Assembly (NCBI GenBank): GCA_015698045.1
Contig: BLAL01000194.1
Span: 1-64,000, forward strand
DNA: 64,000 nucleotides
From: Rhizophagus clarus
Lineage: Eukaryota > Glomeromycota > Glomeromycetes > Glomerales > Glomeraceae
Direction: 5' to 3'
In this document: positions 10,863-23,086 of the stretch, in pieces
Layout: each line of letters opens with the position of its first letter
Numbering within the stretch: position 1 is the stretch's first letter
The notes under the pieces: generated by a model
The model's database searches: none
What the model was told of the DNA's origin: nothing
The model's input: the letters and a program-made list of their open reading frames with translations, nothing else
Made by a program: the position numbers and the translations under genes

Positions 10863-12229
10863 TCTTTAAAATTTGACAAAAAAAATTCATAATTTACCAG
10901 AATTTTTCTGGTAAATTATAGAACAATGATATTTGTTCAATCTGTGTTTAACATTGCATTATAAATAAAAATAAAAGATTTTTAAAGTTCTGTAAAATTG
11001 ATTAATAATATTTTGCAAAATAAATCTAATACTATCATGTAATTCATAATTGAATACATTATATACAAATAGAAATTTTTTAAAATAAATTCAAATTTTA
11101 CAAAATTATTTCAATATAATAAAAGTATCTTAAGATTATTATAAAACTAATTCAAAAAAAATAGCATTTTTAGTAAAATAATTTATTAAAGATTATTTTT
11201 GCAAAAAATTTTTTTTATATAAAAAAAAATTAAAGTTAAAAATTAACTGATTAAAATTGGCTAATTTTTTAAAATTATTTTATTAATCTTTTTAAACTTT
11301 TTAAAAAAAACTTTATTATAAATTAGAAAATTTAATTTATAATCGTAAATTTAGAATTCTATATTTCATATTAATTTTGTTTTTGGTTTCAATTTTGTTC
11401 TTTTATATAAAATTTTACTAAAAGTATTTTTCAGTTTAAAATTTTTATTTTTCAAATCATATTTTTAATTAAAATATTTTTAGTTAAAAAATTTTATTAA
11501 AAAATATTTTTAGTTTAAAAAATAAATTTCAGTTTCATTTTTCAAATTAAAAAATAAAACTAAAATTAATTTTTAAATGAGTATCACACATGTGATATAT
11601 CGCATCTCCTAAAGGTCAGTCACTTCTGTACTATCAGCCATAAACAGTATTGTCTGGATAAATATTTTACTTATGTGAAAAAATGTTTACCTATAGCTAA
11701 GCTTGTAGGCTTATTAATGCAGATAGCATAGCTTGCTAAGCCATTAAGGTATCAACAAGCATGATAGTTACATCATTGAGTAAAATGTTTTTCTGCAATT
11801 GCTACATATAACTGATGGGTAAATATTTTATTTGGGCTGCCACTTGTGATGCAGTAGTTTCAAGGGTGTGACATTAAGACAATGTAATATATAGGAATAC
11901 CCTTTTTAAAAAACTCTTCAAATTAGAAATATTTTTAAAAATTTGTAATTAAAAAAAATATTCAGTAAGAATCAAATTTAGAATTGAAAATAGAACTAAA
12001 AAATAAAACTAAACTAGAAATTTGAAGTTTTAAACAAATCATTATCTAAATATGGTTTCATTAAGTAATTATACATCAGATTAATTTTCTAATCATAAAG
12101 TATAATTATATAATTTATTATCAGTATTATTTGTAATATACTTATTATTGCAAAAATTAATATATGGTTCTTTACATCTAAATTGATTTATTTGCAGATC
12201 ATATTAATGGAATACTATTTCAAGGATTA
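10863..12229. other. Non-coding stretch, mostly very AT-rich
   Basis: 11000-11570 is near-random A/T with repeated AAAATTTTTAGTTTAAA motifs. 11580-11890 is more complex (for example CAAGCATGATAGTTACATC, GGGCTGCCACTTGTGATG) but no open frame or structural RNA was recognised on either strand. Confidence 0.45.
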
Positions 12230-12520
12230 GCTTGCAAAACTTATCTCGTTGCCCAATGCAGGTATATATTCCAATATTTTCCATTAAAGGTAATATTTCT
12301 GAATTTCTCAATTATAAACTTACCCTCCAATCCATTATAATATGTCTTTTACCCATTGTCAAGTATTTTATTCCAAGATATACGACCATATTTTGTAAAG
12401 TATATACTTCCATCAATAAGATATGGCAAAGGTTTGGCAGTACAAAAGTAATCTTTCTCACCATATGTATATATAATATTTTTTATTCCGAAATCTGTGT
12501 AAGCACTGATTAATATGACT
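12230..12520 (-). pseudogene. Gene fragment on the minus strand, unknown family
   Basis: A minus-strand frame reads like real protein: AYTDFGIKNIIYTYGEKDYF, then KPLPYLIDGSIYFTKYGR, then after one in-frame TAA, TYYNGLEGKFIIEKF and GKYWNIYLHWATR, followed by TAA. Aromatic-rich, non-repetitive composition in otherwise AT-rich DNA supports a coding origin. There is no start, and a stop interrupts it. It lies downstream of the ten-exon gene at 12903-15267 in the same direction but does not join its frame. Treated as a decayed fragment. Confidence 0.5.
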
Positions 12521-12902
12521 TATTTTATAATTTACAACCAATTTAGAAATGTTATATTCTACTAAAACTGAATTCATTTTACTTATTACGCCCCTTGATC
12601 GATGACATGAATCACTATGATGGCTAGATCCAGGATCCAGGCTAACCAGATTCTGTGTAGCACCTAAGCCATTGTTAATTAACCGGTAATTATCAATTAT
12701 TTGTAGTTATATATTGTGTATAACCTTCCTATTAGCTTTGATTGGTATGTAAAATATTATTATTAAATTCTGTGTATTTTTTGCCACCACAGCTCAAAAG
12801 TTTCTATATTTATGACTTTCAAGTATCCCTCCGTAAAATTTCAACAGAAACTTTGCACCAAAGAAGATTAACTATAAACATGAATGTAAAGTGTCCTTGT
12901 CT

Positions 12903-15267
12903 TTACTTCTTACCCCTAGTTTTTCTTGGCGATACTTTGACCGAATCGACTGAAACGTCACTCGCTTCACTATTTCCCACATCGATATATGCCATAATTT
13001 CTGATGCGCTTGATTGAATTAGCTCCTGATCGGATTCAAGAAAAACTTCAGATCAATTTGCATTATTAATCCAGATCCTTTTGCCAAACAACTTACCTTT
13101 GTTTCAAACAATTTATAGCTAAATCTCGGCAATTCCCTGAAAAGCGTTCGCATTGCCTTTGGACATGAAAACTTATATTCCAGCTTATAATAGTACGTTG
13201 CCGAAAATGGCATACACATTGAATAGATGTAGAATGTATGATCTATAAATTTTTACAAGAAAAATATTTAGAATGCTAGATAGAAAAAATTGATTTAGCT
13301 GATTTGCAAAACGAAAATCTTACTATAGATCTGAATGCCGTAAAATTTCATTTTCCTCAACGTTTCAAATTCACCGGGATAATTAATAACAAAATGGTTT
13401 ATTATGATTTTTAGCATTTTCGCAATTTTGTTACGATCGCCAACAAAATGAGCGTGATCATGACCATTGGGCGATCCCGATACTTCCATCACCGCAATTT
13501 CTAGGGGAATCTCGGCAATGCTAAAAATGAGATCAATTTTGTTCCCATGACTACGTTGGTAATCATCTCTTAGCGACTCATTTTTCAAAATTGCCGAAGC
13601 TTTAAGTACTGTCTCTCCCCTAATAAAGATGTCAATTCAGAATCTTCAAACAATGAAACAACAAAAAGAACAAAATATGACCTACCATTCAAGTTTCAAA
13701 GATTTGGTATCCTTAAAAATTAGCCTGAAGAGCCGAGAAACAAAATTAATTATGTAATTGTATTCCGATTGTTTTTCTTTGAGAAGATTCTTGTCATCCT
13801 CAAATTGTAATAATTTCAAAGGGTTGCATGTCAGTAAGATTCGTTACATTATGCTTGATAAAAAATTTGAGGACTTACAACATCTTCGCAAGCTTAATGG
13901 CTTGTTGTTTCCATTTTTCATCAGAAGATCGTAGCTTGTTCTTCTTAGTCTTAATATTATTTTCTAGCTGTTTTCACGTCGTCTTTGAAAAATTTAAGCT
14001 AGAAATAAACTACAATGAATCTGCAACTAGATGATCCACTCACCACTCTTTCCATGAATTCTTTTAGATAAATCTTCATATCCTGCTGCTCAGTTAAATC
14101 GAAATCATTTGGAGTTAAAACATCTTCAATAACATTTATTAAATCATCCCACTTGTCTCTAAATAGAACTTGTGCATGGGTCGAGGATGATTCGATTGTG
14201 TCTATGATGTGATATTGCAAAAGACTAAACAACGCACATGAAATGTTATTACATTATACAAACGGTTTCTGGAATAAATTGATAAAGAATACATACTCTT
14301 GTTTATGAATTTCCTCTATATATTTGGCAGTTCTACACCATTTATCAATAGAAAAACATATGTTTACTCCATTAACATATAAGTCGTGGGATTTGGAAAT
14401 ATTAAGTATGTCATCATCTAATGTAAATTCATCCGATTTTTGCTTGTTTTTGTTGTCAAGTTTTGTCTAGATCACGAAAAAGGTATGTCAGTAAGACCAG
14501 TAAGCTATTTGAAAGTCACATGTGATCTCACCTTTTTTGTTGAGGTTACGACTTCTTCATCAATCAAATCTTCATCTCGATGATGTTTCCTTAAGTTGTA
14601 AACATTATGAGCATCCCCAGCAACATTCACCTGTTGCTTAACCTAATTGAAGAAATTGTTACTGAGTACTTTATCCTTGTAAAAATTTTTGGACTAGAAT
14701 TCCAGAAACCTCACCTGTTGAACTTTAACTTGTAATTTTGAATTCACCGTACTTTTTTTCATTGGCGCTTTCCAATTCTAACAAAACGAAATGCAAGATT
14801 AGTCATATAAAGCAAAATAAGCGTCGAACAAAAAGTTCATCAATGTCGAGTCACAGCTTGCGCTTTTAAATAATTAAGTGTCGAACTAAGAGTTCACTAC
14901 TGTGGACTAGGAGTCACAGCTCGAACTTGAGTTTAAGCGTCGAACTAAGAGTTCATCACTGTGGACTAGGAGTCACAGCTTGCACTTAAATTTAAGCGTC
15001 GAACTAAGAGTTCATCACTGTGGACTAGGAGTCACAGCTTGCGCTTGAAAAGGAACGTCACTAATATACCTTCCAGTGGTCGAGTATTTCTTGGGCTCTC
15101 CTTTTTATCGCGTTAAAATCAGAATTTACAGCTGCTATTTTTCGAAGGTCCTTTTTTACACTGTCCAGCACGGTTTTAAAATCTTTTCGTTTTAAATTTA
15201 CGCGGTAATTTTCTAGTACCTTAACTAAAGTCCACTCATCGACCGAATGTAAACGATAAAAATCCAT
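12903..15267 (-). CDS. Ten-exon gene, uncharacterised Glomeromycotina-type family (possible PD-(D/E)XK-like core)
   Basis: Exons by eye: 15267-15070, 14777-14715, 14642-14532, 14466-14297, 14224-14044, 13967-13879, 13798-13686, 13619-13324, 13242-13097, 13025-12903; about 496 residues from ATG at 15267 to TAA at 12903. All introns are GT-AG. Conserved-looking blocks are YNYIINFVSRLFRLIF (exon 7), GNKIDLIFSI, IAVMEVSG and GDRNKIAKMLK (exon 8), and HTFYIYSMCMPFSATYYYK (exon 9), with an acidic/Ser tail ending PRKTRGKK. I recall similar proteins as a large uncharacterised family in Rhizophagus. The Asp...Glu-Val-Ser arrangement resembles a PD-(D/E)XK nuclease-like fold with Lys replaced; this is inference. 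Nine exon pairs keep phase except exon 6 to exon 7 (13879 to 13798), where two leftover bases meet a phase-0 exon. Either a splice site is missed or the copy has a frameshift. Intron 1 (15069-14778) holds a minisatellite. Confidence 0.75.
14819..15055. repeat. About 59-bp tandem repeat, four copies, inside intron 1
   Basis: Copies begin AAGCGTCGAAC (or AAGTGTCGAAC) at about 14819, 14878, 14934 and 14994, and each contains GAGTTCA..A.TGT, then GAGTCACAGCT, and ends CTTGCGCTT or similar. It lies wholly within the first intron of the minus-strand gene. It is GC-richer than its surroundings. Confidence 0.9.
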
Positions 15268-15350
15268 GAGAATGATGATGATTTGCCAGCATCACCATAA
15301 AAATTTCATTATCCCGTGACTTGTGTGGCGCGATCTGCCATCTTCCCCAG

Positions 15351-16798
15351 AGGACCCCGGTTAATTATAATAAAGGTCATATGCAAAAAACGTATATTTT
15401 TTTGCATTTTTAACAGGAAGGTCATATGAAAAAACGGGTATTTTGAGTAAAGGTTACATGCAAAAATAGAGTATCACTAAATTAGGTCATAGTAAAAAAA
15501 GTATATAATTTTGGATAAATATTTAAGGTCATATGTAATGCTTTATTATAAAGTGTATATTTTGACTATAATGCTGTAATGCCATACTATAATGCTGTAA
15601 ATTAATATGGATATTGTACATTGATTTTTTTTCTAGATCAAAAATTTAATGCTAATTTAAGATATTTTTCTATTTTTTTTACATATTAAATTGTTTAAGC
15701 AAGAAATAGCTAATTGCTTTTTTTTCCAGGAGTTTGTAGCTTTTTATTACAGCATTACAAAATAATATACAGCATATGCTAAAATATGTTTGGATTGAAA
15801 TTTAGTTTTGCCATCAGGTTTAAATTGCCAAAATATGTTAAAATGTTAGTATTATAGAATACAGAGTTATGTAATTGCAGATTTGCAAATTATTTTAGGT
15901 AAATTTTGATTTTGATTTTCTTGAACTATAGAAATGAGTAAGCTACTAAACTTATTATTTTTTTTTATTTTAAGAACGTTATTGATGTTCTTTTTGTTTT
16001 ATTTATTTTTGTAGAAACAAATTGGGATTTTTTGACTTGAAAATAAATTTGAAAAGAGAATAATAGGTAAAATTTAAAGGGGGCAATTTCTTTAATGGGT
16101 GATAAAGAGAAAGATGTTCTTTAATAATTTTGTTTGAGAATATTACTAATGTTTTTTTTTGTCTATTTTGTAGGATTTGATTCAAATTTTCTGGCTTAAA
16201 TTTGAAAAGAGAGATGTTTTTCTTAACAATTTGGTTTAAGAATATAACTAACGCCTTTTATTTTCATTTTTATAAAATGCATGCGTATTAGGGATGTAAT
16301 TTTTATTAAAAAGCAGGTCTTTATAGCAATTATTCTTTTATTTAAGAATTCTAACAATAAAAGAACTGAAGTAATGTGATGTAAAAAGAATTAAATATTA
16401 GCAAAGGATTACTTTATATAGTAAATCATAAATATAATCTTTTTAAAAAAATTATTTGGTCTTTTATTAAAATAATTTTGAAAGTAATACAAGTAATGCA
16501 TATTCTGCAGAGATTATAGCAGTTATAAAATTATAAATTATAAAATTAAATCTAATAGAGAAATTCTGGCTAGTTTCAATTTAAAATAATATAATCCGGT
16601 TAATCCATATTTTTATTACAAAATCTTTTTTTTTCGTTAAAATTTACTATGAGGTCATATGATAAAAGTGGATATTTATAGTACAATAGAAGGTCATATG
16701 ATAAAAATGTATATTTATATGGCAAAATTTATGTATATTCCATTGGATTTTTAATTAGTACTGCGGATGTGACCTCTATTATAATTATCCGGGGTCCT
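15351..16798. mobile_element. 1.45-kb TIR element, AGGACCCCGG ends
   Basis: The left end AGGACCCCGG, then TAATTATAATA and AGGTCA, is matched by the reverse complement of 16766-16798 over about 30 bases with two or three mismatches. Inside both ends lie AGGTCATATG-type repeats (left 15378, 15418, 15452, 15484, 15528; right 16652, 16690). No transposase is present. 15960-16280 contains plus-strand intron-like units (TTTTGTAG at 16014, TTTTGTAG at 16173, branch-like TTACTAATG and AACTAACG). The element sits inside an older repeat: GATCTGCCATCTTCCCCAG on its left and CCAGCGTAACCAAC on its right correspond to the halves of the hairpin at 19351-19464. The target duplication is short (perhaps CCAG) and unproven. 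Confidence 0.8.
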
Positions 16799-17243
16799 TT
16801 TTCCAGCGTAACCAACAAAAAAAGTTTGGGTACGTGATCAGTGATGTGGTTGTGTCTGATGCGATATAAATATTTTTTTTCATCAAGTATTTTAAAACTT
16901 TCCCTTCTTCATCCGTCACCTCCTTTATTTACATTTTATATTTTGAAAACTTAAATACTGACTTTACTTTTATTTCTCAATATTTTTATCACATATATTA
17001 TAATAAATAATAAATACCAGTTTTACGTCCCTTTGAAATTAGAAAGTTTGTTTTTACAAGTATTAAATAAAGTATTCATATATTAATTTATATATGTAGA
17101 TAAGGTTATAAGCGTTTTTTTTTATATAAACAGCTTAGTTAGATATATGTTATTTTTATTTTTATCAGTTACACTATGTAGAATATTTTAAAAATAAAAA
17201 AAATTTTTATTCTAATAAAATATAAAAAATATGAAGTTATCTA
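16799..17243. other. Remnant of split hairpin repeat and AT-rich DNA
   Basis: 16799-16870 matches the arm of the 19351-19464 hairpin (CCAAACTTTTTTTGTTGGTTA on the opposite strand). The rest is AT-rich without a recognisable feature. Confidence 0.5.
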
Positions 17244-18759
17244 GGTGCCACCCGGGGTGGTATCAGTTTTTTTGCCACCCCATCACGTGATCTAAAAATA
17301 AAATTCGATTGGCTAATTTTTAATAATTAATTTTTGACTTTCACAAAAATTTTCGCAAAAATAATTTTTTAATTTTTAATTTTCTTAAAATGAATACACT
17401 ATAAATACAATATCAAACCAAATTTAAAAGTCATATTTATAACTGACATAATTTAAAAAAAACTTTAGTGACATTTTTATCTTAAAAGTATGTATTATAT
17501 CTGATATTTTTTAGTTAAATATTCGTTGTTCTTACAGATGCAAACAGTTATTTATTTTAATGAGACTAGTAGTAAATAACACAAATAGGTAATCTAAAAA
17601 CAAATTTATATAATGATAAAAGTAAAGAACAAAAAATAGAAAGTATGTAGAGTTACGATTTTATTTCTGATATTGGTTAAGTGGGATCAAAGGTTACATT
17701 ACTAATAGTAACGAGCGAAAATAAAGGTAAAATAAAAAAGAAATAAAAGGAAATAAAAGGAGTGAAAAGAAATCAAAGGAAATAAAGGGAAACAAAAGAA
17801 TGAAGAGAGGGATAACGAGAAACGAAAAAAAGAAGAGGAAGATGATAAAGAACGAAAAAAGAAAAGAAGTGAAAAAACCAATGAGAGACGAATGAGAGAT
17901 GTTAAGGGATGAAAGAGGTGCGAGAGAAATGATGAGGGATGAAAAGATGATGAAATAAAGCATAAAGAGATGAAAGATAGTGAAAGAAATGACAAGGAAC
18001 AAAAAGATGACGAAAGAAGTGTGAAAGAAACGATGAACAATAAAAGGATGATGAAAAAAGTGCAAATGAAACGATGAAAGATGATGAAAAAATGTAAAGA
18101 CACGAAAAGATGGTAAAAGAAATGATAAGGGACGAAAGAAACATGAAAGAAATAATGAGAGATGAAATATGATAAAAGAAATATGAAAGACGAAAAGATG
18201 ACAAAAAAAATGATGATATGAAAGAGAAATAGAAAAAATGATGAGAGACGAAAAGAAGATAAAGAAAATAATAAAGAATAAAAGGAAATCACAAAGAAAT
18301 GAAAATCCAAAACCCAACCAAAAAGAAAAAGAAAAAGATAGTTAATTAAAGAAAATAAATTTCTAAAAACTTAAAGCATCCAAAATACTTGAGCTTATCA
18401 TACTAGGTCCTGATGCCAAAATTTAAAGCCGTTCAAAGTTGAAAAGAACCGCCTGTAGAAAGAAGGAAGACAGTTAACGTTGATTAAAGAAGGAAACATA
18501 ATGTTAAAAAAATTGTCTTACTGGAAGCCTTAAAGTCAAGAAAAGAAGCACCTACAAAAAAAAAAAGAAAGTCAATTAATGCTGAATAATAAAAACACAA
18601 AAACAACGTTAGAAACTTACCAGAAGTAAAGCGTTTGTATTAAAGTTGTAAAAAAAAATCGCGTAAAAAATAATTAAAAAACAAACATTAAGAAATGATC
18701 ATCACTAAAACACGTGACAAGGGGTGGTAAAAAATCAATATACCACCTGGGGTGGCACC
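17244..18759. mobile_element. 1.5-kb TIR element with polypurine cargo, GGTGCCACCC ends
   Basis: Left GGTGCCACCCGGGGTGGTAT ... GCCACCCCATCACGTGAT matches the reverse complement of 18711-18759 (GGTGCCACCCCAGGTGGTAT ... ACCACCCCTTGTCACGTG), so the TIRs are about 50 bases. No clear target duplication was seen. The interior 17690-18330 is G/A-rich on the top strand. Read on the minus strand it is a C/T tract preceded by intron-like units at 18370-18640: 5' site GTAAGTTTCTAACG (about 18620), 3' sites TTTTTGTAG (about 18551) and TTCTACAG (about 18450). The long minus-strand Phe/Ser/Leu frames are low-complexity artefacts. Related in end design to 30983-32922. Confidence 0.85.
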
Positions 18760-18809
18760 AACAATTTTTCAAAAAATATTATAATGTTTAAATGACTATT
18801 TCTATTTGT

Positions 18810-19162
18810 ACACTAGTGTATTTGTACACGGGTTATGTGATCAGTATAAAATTTCCTTTTATGGAAATATTATTACACAAAATTCCAATTACAGTTATTT
18901 TGAAAAATAAGAAAAAATTTTCTGTGGAATGGGTATCGCCTAAAAAGGAAGGTCTGTATCGTACAATAGCCTAATATGGTAATTTTTAAAATTCTGGCCG
19001 GAATTATAAAAAATTATGGGGTGACATATAATATGTGACAAATAGGATTTTTAACATGAAAAAATTCTAAGTTCCTGAAATATTTATAGAAAAATGAAAA
19101 AGAGAGGTGTGACACAGGGTGATAAATAATAGTCACATGATCCAGGTTTCGCACACTAGTGT
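18810..19162. mobile_element. 353-bp MITE with CACTAGTG ends, intact copy
   Basis: Both ends carry ACACTAGTGT. Beyond that, left TTTGTACACGGGTTATGTGA and the reverse complement of the right end (GCGAAACCTGGATCATGTGA) are inverted relatives. The internal sequence is shared with the split copy at 47928-48776 plus 62229-62423 (for example TGAAAAATAAGAAAAA, AAAAAATTCTAAGTTCCT), and partly with 63690-63860. It is non-coding. CACTA-like termini suggest mobilisation by a CACTA-group transposase, unproven. Confidence 0.75.
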
Positions 19163-19350
19163 GAATTAAGAAATTTTCATTATAAATTTAACAGCTAATA
19201 AAACTATTTAAATATTAAAAATTTTAAGATTTATTTATTTCCATTATTTTTTTTTTATAAAGATATTTGAGTATTTGACTTGAATTTTTTCGCGAATGTT
19301 TTTTCGAAGTTAAATGTTGCACAAGATCAACCAATCAAAATTTAAACGCC

Positions 19351-19464
19351 ACACAGATCATGTGACCAAACTTTTTTTATTGGTTATGCTGAGGGAGTTT
19401 GATCTGCCATCTTCCCCAGCATCACCATAAAAATTTCACTATCACGTAACTTGTGTGGCACAAT
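19351..19464. repeat. Imperfect hairpin repeat, intact centre
   Basis: GCCACACAGATCATGTGACC and TTATTGGTTATGCTGAGG on the left fold onto CCCCAGCATCACCATAAAAA and TCACGTAACTTGTGTGGC on the right around GATCTGCCATCTT. The same sequences flank the insertion at 15351-16798, and a diverged copy lies at 22245-22385. The arms end in CAYGTGA/TCACGT motifs. Confidence 0.65.
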
Positions 19465-19597
19465 CAGCCTTACTAATTTATTTGTTTATTGCTGACCGTT
19501 GCAATAAAATTCTCTCTCTTTCCAGTCTCTCTCCCCTTTTGTAATCATATTATAATGTTTTTTAAAGTTTATTAAACAATAAAAAATCAAATACTTT

Positions 19598-21622
19598 GAT
19601 GATATATTGGGATGAACTCTTTCCGGTCGATCTGTGAACCAAATTTTCATGGAAGAAAAAATTTTTTATTTTGTCTATAGGACGTTTATTTTGTTAAGAA
19701 ACCCTGCAAATAAATAACAGAAATGGACTTCTCGACCCAAGAAACAATACACAGCGATCCACAGTGGTTCTTTAAAAACTGCAAAGATAAAGCTATAGGT
19801 TCTATTGATCTTGCCGTTAAAGGCATAATGATACAAAACAAAGACTTTTTCAATCAGGTAGAAATGGACGATGACCTGCTGAAACAGTTTCTCTGTTCAA
19901 ATCCAGACGTTATGCAAACAGTAGAAATACCAACATATATTGAAGTTAAACCCAAAAGCTTTCTACTGCCTTCTTTCATAGCGACCTGTATAGGTCATTT
20001 TGTCAAGGATTGTTTACTATCACGAATGGGATACCTGCGCAGCAAATTTGGAAGCTCAGCCTTTTGTGCAATAACAATAACCTATTTCTGATTTAGCAAC
20101 TTCTCAACCTGAACAGCACCAATCAGATTCTATGAATCTTGATGACTCATCAGGGGACACGAGTAGTAAGGTACCCAGTACCCCTCATCGTCCCAACCCA
20201 ATCACATCACCTGCTACGCCTTTATCCAGAGCTCAGAAAAAATCTGCTAAAAAGAAGCTAAAGAAACTTCAAAAACAGCAACAACAACAGGACGAAAATC
20301 CCTTTATAGTTCCTAGCAGACCGTCACCTGAGCAGACTCCTTCTGGCTCTAAAGTGGTTACTTTTAACAACGTTCCACCTCAACAAGCGACTTCTTTGAA
20401 GAGTAGTGACAACAATAAACCTTCAGAGCAGTCCACAATAACTCAAGATAAGAAGAGGAAACAGGAACATTTAGCAGATAATTTTAATAATGCTAACTTT
20501 ATTCTTACTGGTTACAGTCTACAGCAAGAAGAACAGGCACAGCTGTTGGACTTAATAGTATATGATATACCGGCCAAATGGGATAGCTACACTCTCCTGG
20601 GTAACTTAAGTTTCTGGGGGAAAATCGTATCAATCAGTACAAGGTGTCATAAGAAGTATTTATCAACAAGGATTAGATTGATACCAAATCATGAGTGCCT
20701 CAAAGCTTACAACAGAGGCGAGTGGACTATCGAACTAGGTGATATCCCGGTTAGATGGTTTCCAGCATCATGGAACCTTTCAGAACGCAAACAATGAAAA
20801 AAGTTCCAGGCAGTCATTACTGACATTTCTGCAGATATGACTGAATCCACCATATTTCCCAATTGCACTCCCAGAAAGTTTTTAACAGAGTGGAATGAAA
20901 TCTTTCAAAATAATTAAAGAATCTTCAGGGCAGAGAAAGTTAATTGGATATTTTGCAACGTGGGATCAAGCTTCTAAATGTATAAATACTCCACAACTCT
21001 GGAATGATGTTAGTCTTTCATGGTGTCATTATTCCTTCTCCAAGCTTGGATTCAAGAAACGCCCTCCAGCTAGATTTGACAACGCTGGCAACATCAATAC
21101 AAGGCAATCAAAGCCTTCTCGTCAACAAGATACTAATTCATATTTTTCAGACAACCATAAGTGTCATAACTAGAACAAAAAAGAAAACTCTTCCCTGAAT
21201 TCTGGTTCGACTTACAAGAAGAACTCTCGCTCCAAGTCCAACCAGTCCAATAGGCCAGACGTGAAGCATTTAATAGCAGAACTAAAGGCCCTTTTGGAAC
21301 AATTTATATAATTTAGTTAATTAGGTTTATCGGCTTTATAACTCAGAAATTATTTTGATTCAATTATATATTTGGTTTTATTGTTTGTTTTATTTTTAGA
21401 ATATTTCTTTTCATTTTTTCGATTCCCTTATTCCTTAAATCTATTTCTAAACTTCCTGTTATATTTTATGAGAATAGGCTAGGATAGTTAGTCATGTCAG
21501 GTACTTGTCACTTGTAGTTGCGGCTCTTATAGATGAGACGGTATATTCTTTATTTGTATTTTGATTCTTGGATCAACTTTAATAAACTTATGCATTTAAT
21601 TTGACTAAAAAAAAAAAAAAAA
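19598..21622 (+). mobile_element. 2-kb retroposed unit with poly(A) and target duplication, no reverse transcriptase
   Basis: The unit begins GATGATATATTGGGATGAAC and ends with a 16-base poly(A) at 21607-21622, preceded by AATAAA (about 21582). ATCAAATACTTT, with adjoining As, is repeated at both flanks (19581-19597 and about 21617-21633), a target duplication of at least 12 bases. These are hallmarks of target-primed reverse transcription by a LINE-type machinery. The only coding sequence is a decayed ORF1-like gene (19723-21311). No reverse transcriptase or endonuclease is present, so this is either a non-autonomous retroelement or a retrocopy. Confidence 0.82.
19723..21311 (+). pseudogene. 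Decayed ORF1-like protein of the retroposed unit
   Basis: Starts MDFSTQETIHSDPQWFFKNC and runs open to 20091, frameshifts near 20040-20100, then continues in another frame (MNLDDSSGDTSSK...). A Lys/Gln-rich linker (20235-20300) and a globular region with WDSYTLLGNLSFWGKIVSI and PVRWFPASWNLSERKQ follow. An in-frame TGA at 20795-20797 interrupts ...ERKQ / KKFQAVITDISADMTES; a further frameshift near 20893 leads to KSFKIIKESSGQRKLIGYF and a basic Ser/Lys tail ending about 21311. The middle has an RRM-like alternation, as in many LINE ORF1 proteins; this is inference. I recall similar multi-copy proteins in Rhizophagus. At least three lesions mean it is not functional as written. Confidence 0.75.
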
Positions 21623-21633
21623 TCAAATACTTT

Positions 21634-23084
21634 TGAAAAGCTTAAGTGTAGAAAGTTATTATAAAACTATAACCAATTTTTATTTACAAATAAACGCGTT
21701 TTTTAGAGATTTTGCCATACAAATTTGAATATTTTAGTTAATTGAAACAAGGCATGAGTAACTTCAGAGGATTATTTAACAAGTATGGAAACACTTATAT
21801 ATTAGTTTTTTTTATTAATATTGTTTAAATATTTGTGAAAATGTAGATGATTTTAAGAAAATACATTTGTTTTTATTTTTATAGCATGATTTAAGGATTT
21901 TGGTTAAACGAAATAGATTTAGGTATCTTAAACAAAGTTGTTCAGCAGATATGAAAATACCTGAATATTATTTTATTGTAATAAAATAACTTTAATATTT
22001 GCAAGAATAGAGTAATTGGTATTTTTTTACAATAATGTATTTGAAAATTATTTTCCTTATTAAATTCTATAAATAAATTAAACAGATAAATAAACATTAT
22101 TTTTAAAGTGTAAATGAAGTTATATTTAAATATTTATTATAAAGAAAAATAATAAATAATTTTATTTTACGATAACATCAAAATTATTTCTGCTTCGCTA
22201 ATTTTTATTTTTTTTTTTCTAAAGCAAATGTTACATGCGATACTGATGAGCCAATCAAAATTCAAATACCACAAAAAAATCATGTGATAGTAAATTTTTT
22301 ATGGTAATGCTGGGGTAGTTTTGATCTGCCTTACTAGTCACGTTATCTGAAATGTGTGTCAAGTTAGTGACACAGTCAACTGACTGTGGCGCAAAAAATT
22401 TTTGCAAAAAAAAATTTTTTTAATATATAAAGCTTTTATAAAAATTATGTAATATATATAAGTAAACTTGCAGAATGATTAAAAATACAGTTATATTAAA
22501 ATTTTAAAAGTTTTTCGTTAAATAATAAACTTATTTTTTATAAGTTTTAAAAATTGCTGCACTATTAACTTGACATACATTTCTCTATAATGCATATTAG
22601 GGTATTCAGGGTGTCTAAAAATGGGAAACATTAAGGGTATATAATAATTAATATACAAACTTATATGTATAATTGAATTAATAAAAATAACACAATTTAT
22701 AAATATAATTTTCTAAATAAAATATTTATTTAAAGAATCCTTTTAAAATAAATAATACATAAAACCTTTAATTTTTTTTTTATACTTTGTTCATAAATTT
22801 TTTTTTATTGAAAATATATCTGATAATAAAAGTAATAAATTTAGAAGTATTAAAAATACAAATAATTATTAGCAAAATATTAATAAAGGAAATATTTTCA
22901 AAGATTATAATTTATTTAAATTATTTGTTGAAAATTATATAAAAAATACTGAAAGATTTTACTATAAAATTTAATATAATAAAATATAATAAAAAATAAA
23001 AAAAAATAAGGTAAAAAGATATAATTTATTTAAAAAGTAGGTTTAAAAAAAAAATAAATTATAATAAACAGAATAAATTATAAA
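21634..23084. other. AT-rich non-coding DNA with one old repeat copy
   Basis: Mostly A/T. 22190-22385 is a diverged copy of the repeat at 19280-19450 (shared CCAATCAAAATT, ATCATGTGA and GATCTGCC), ending TCACGTTATCTGAAATGTGT. No gene was recognised. Confidence 0.5.
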
Positions 23085-23086
23085 TA

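Noticed and set aside
12742..13017. 91-codon plus-strand frame
   Set aside because: Its second half is antisense to the last exon of the minus-strand gene, whose phase and composition are better.
17694..18317. 200-residue Phe/Ser/Leu-rich minus-strand frames
   Set aside because: They arise from a C/T-only tract; several overlapping frames are open at once and none has domain-like composition.
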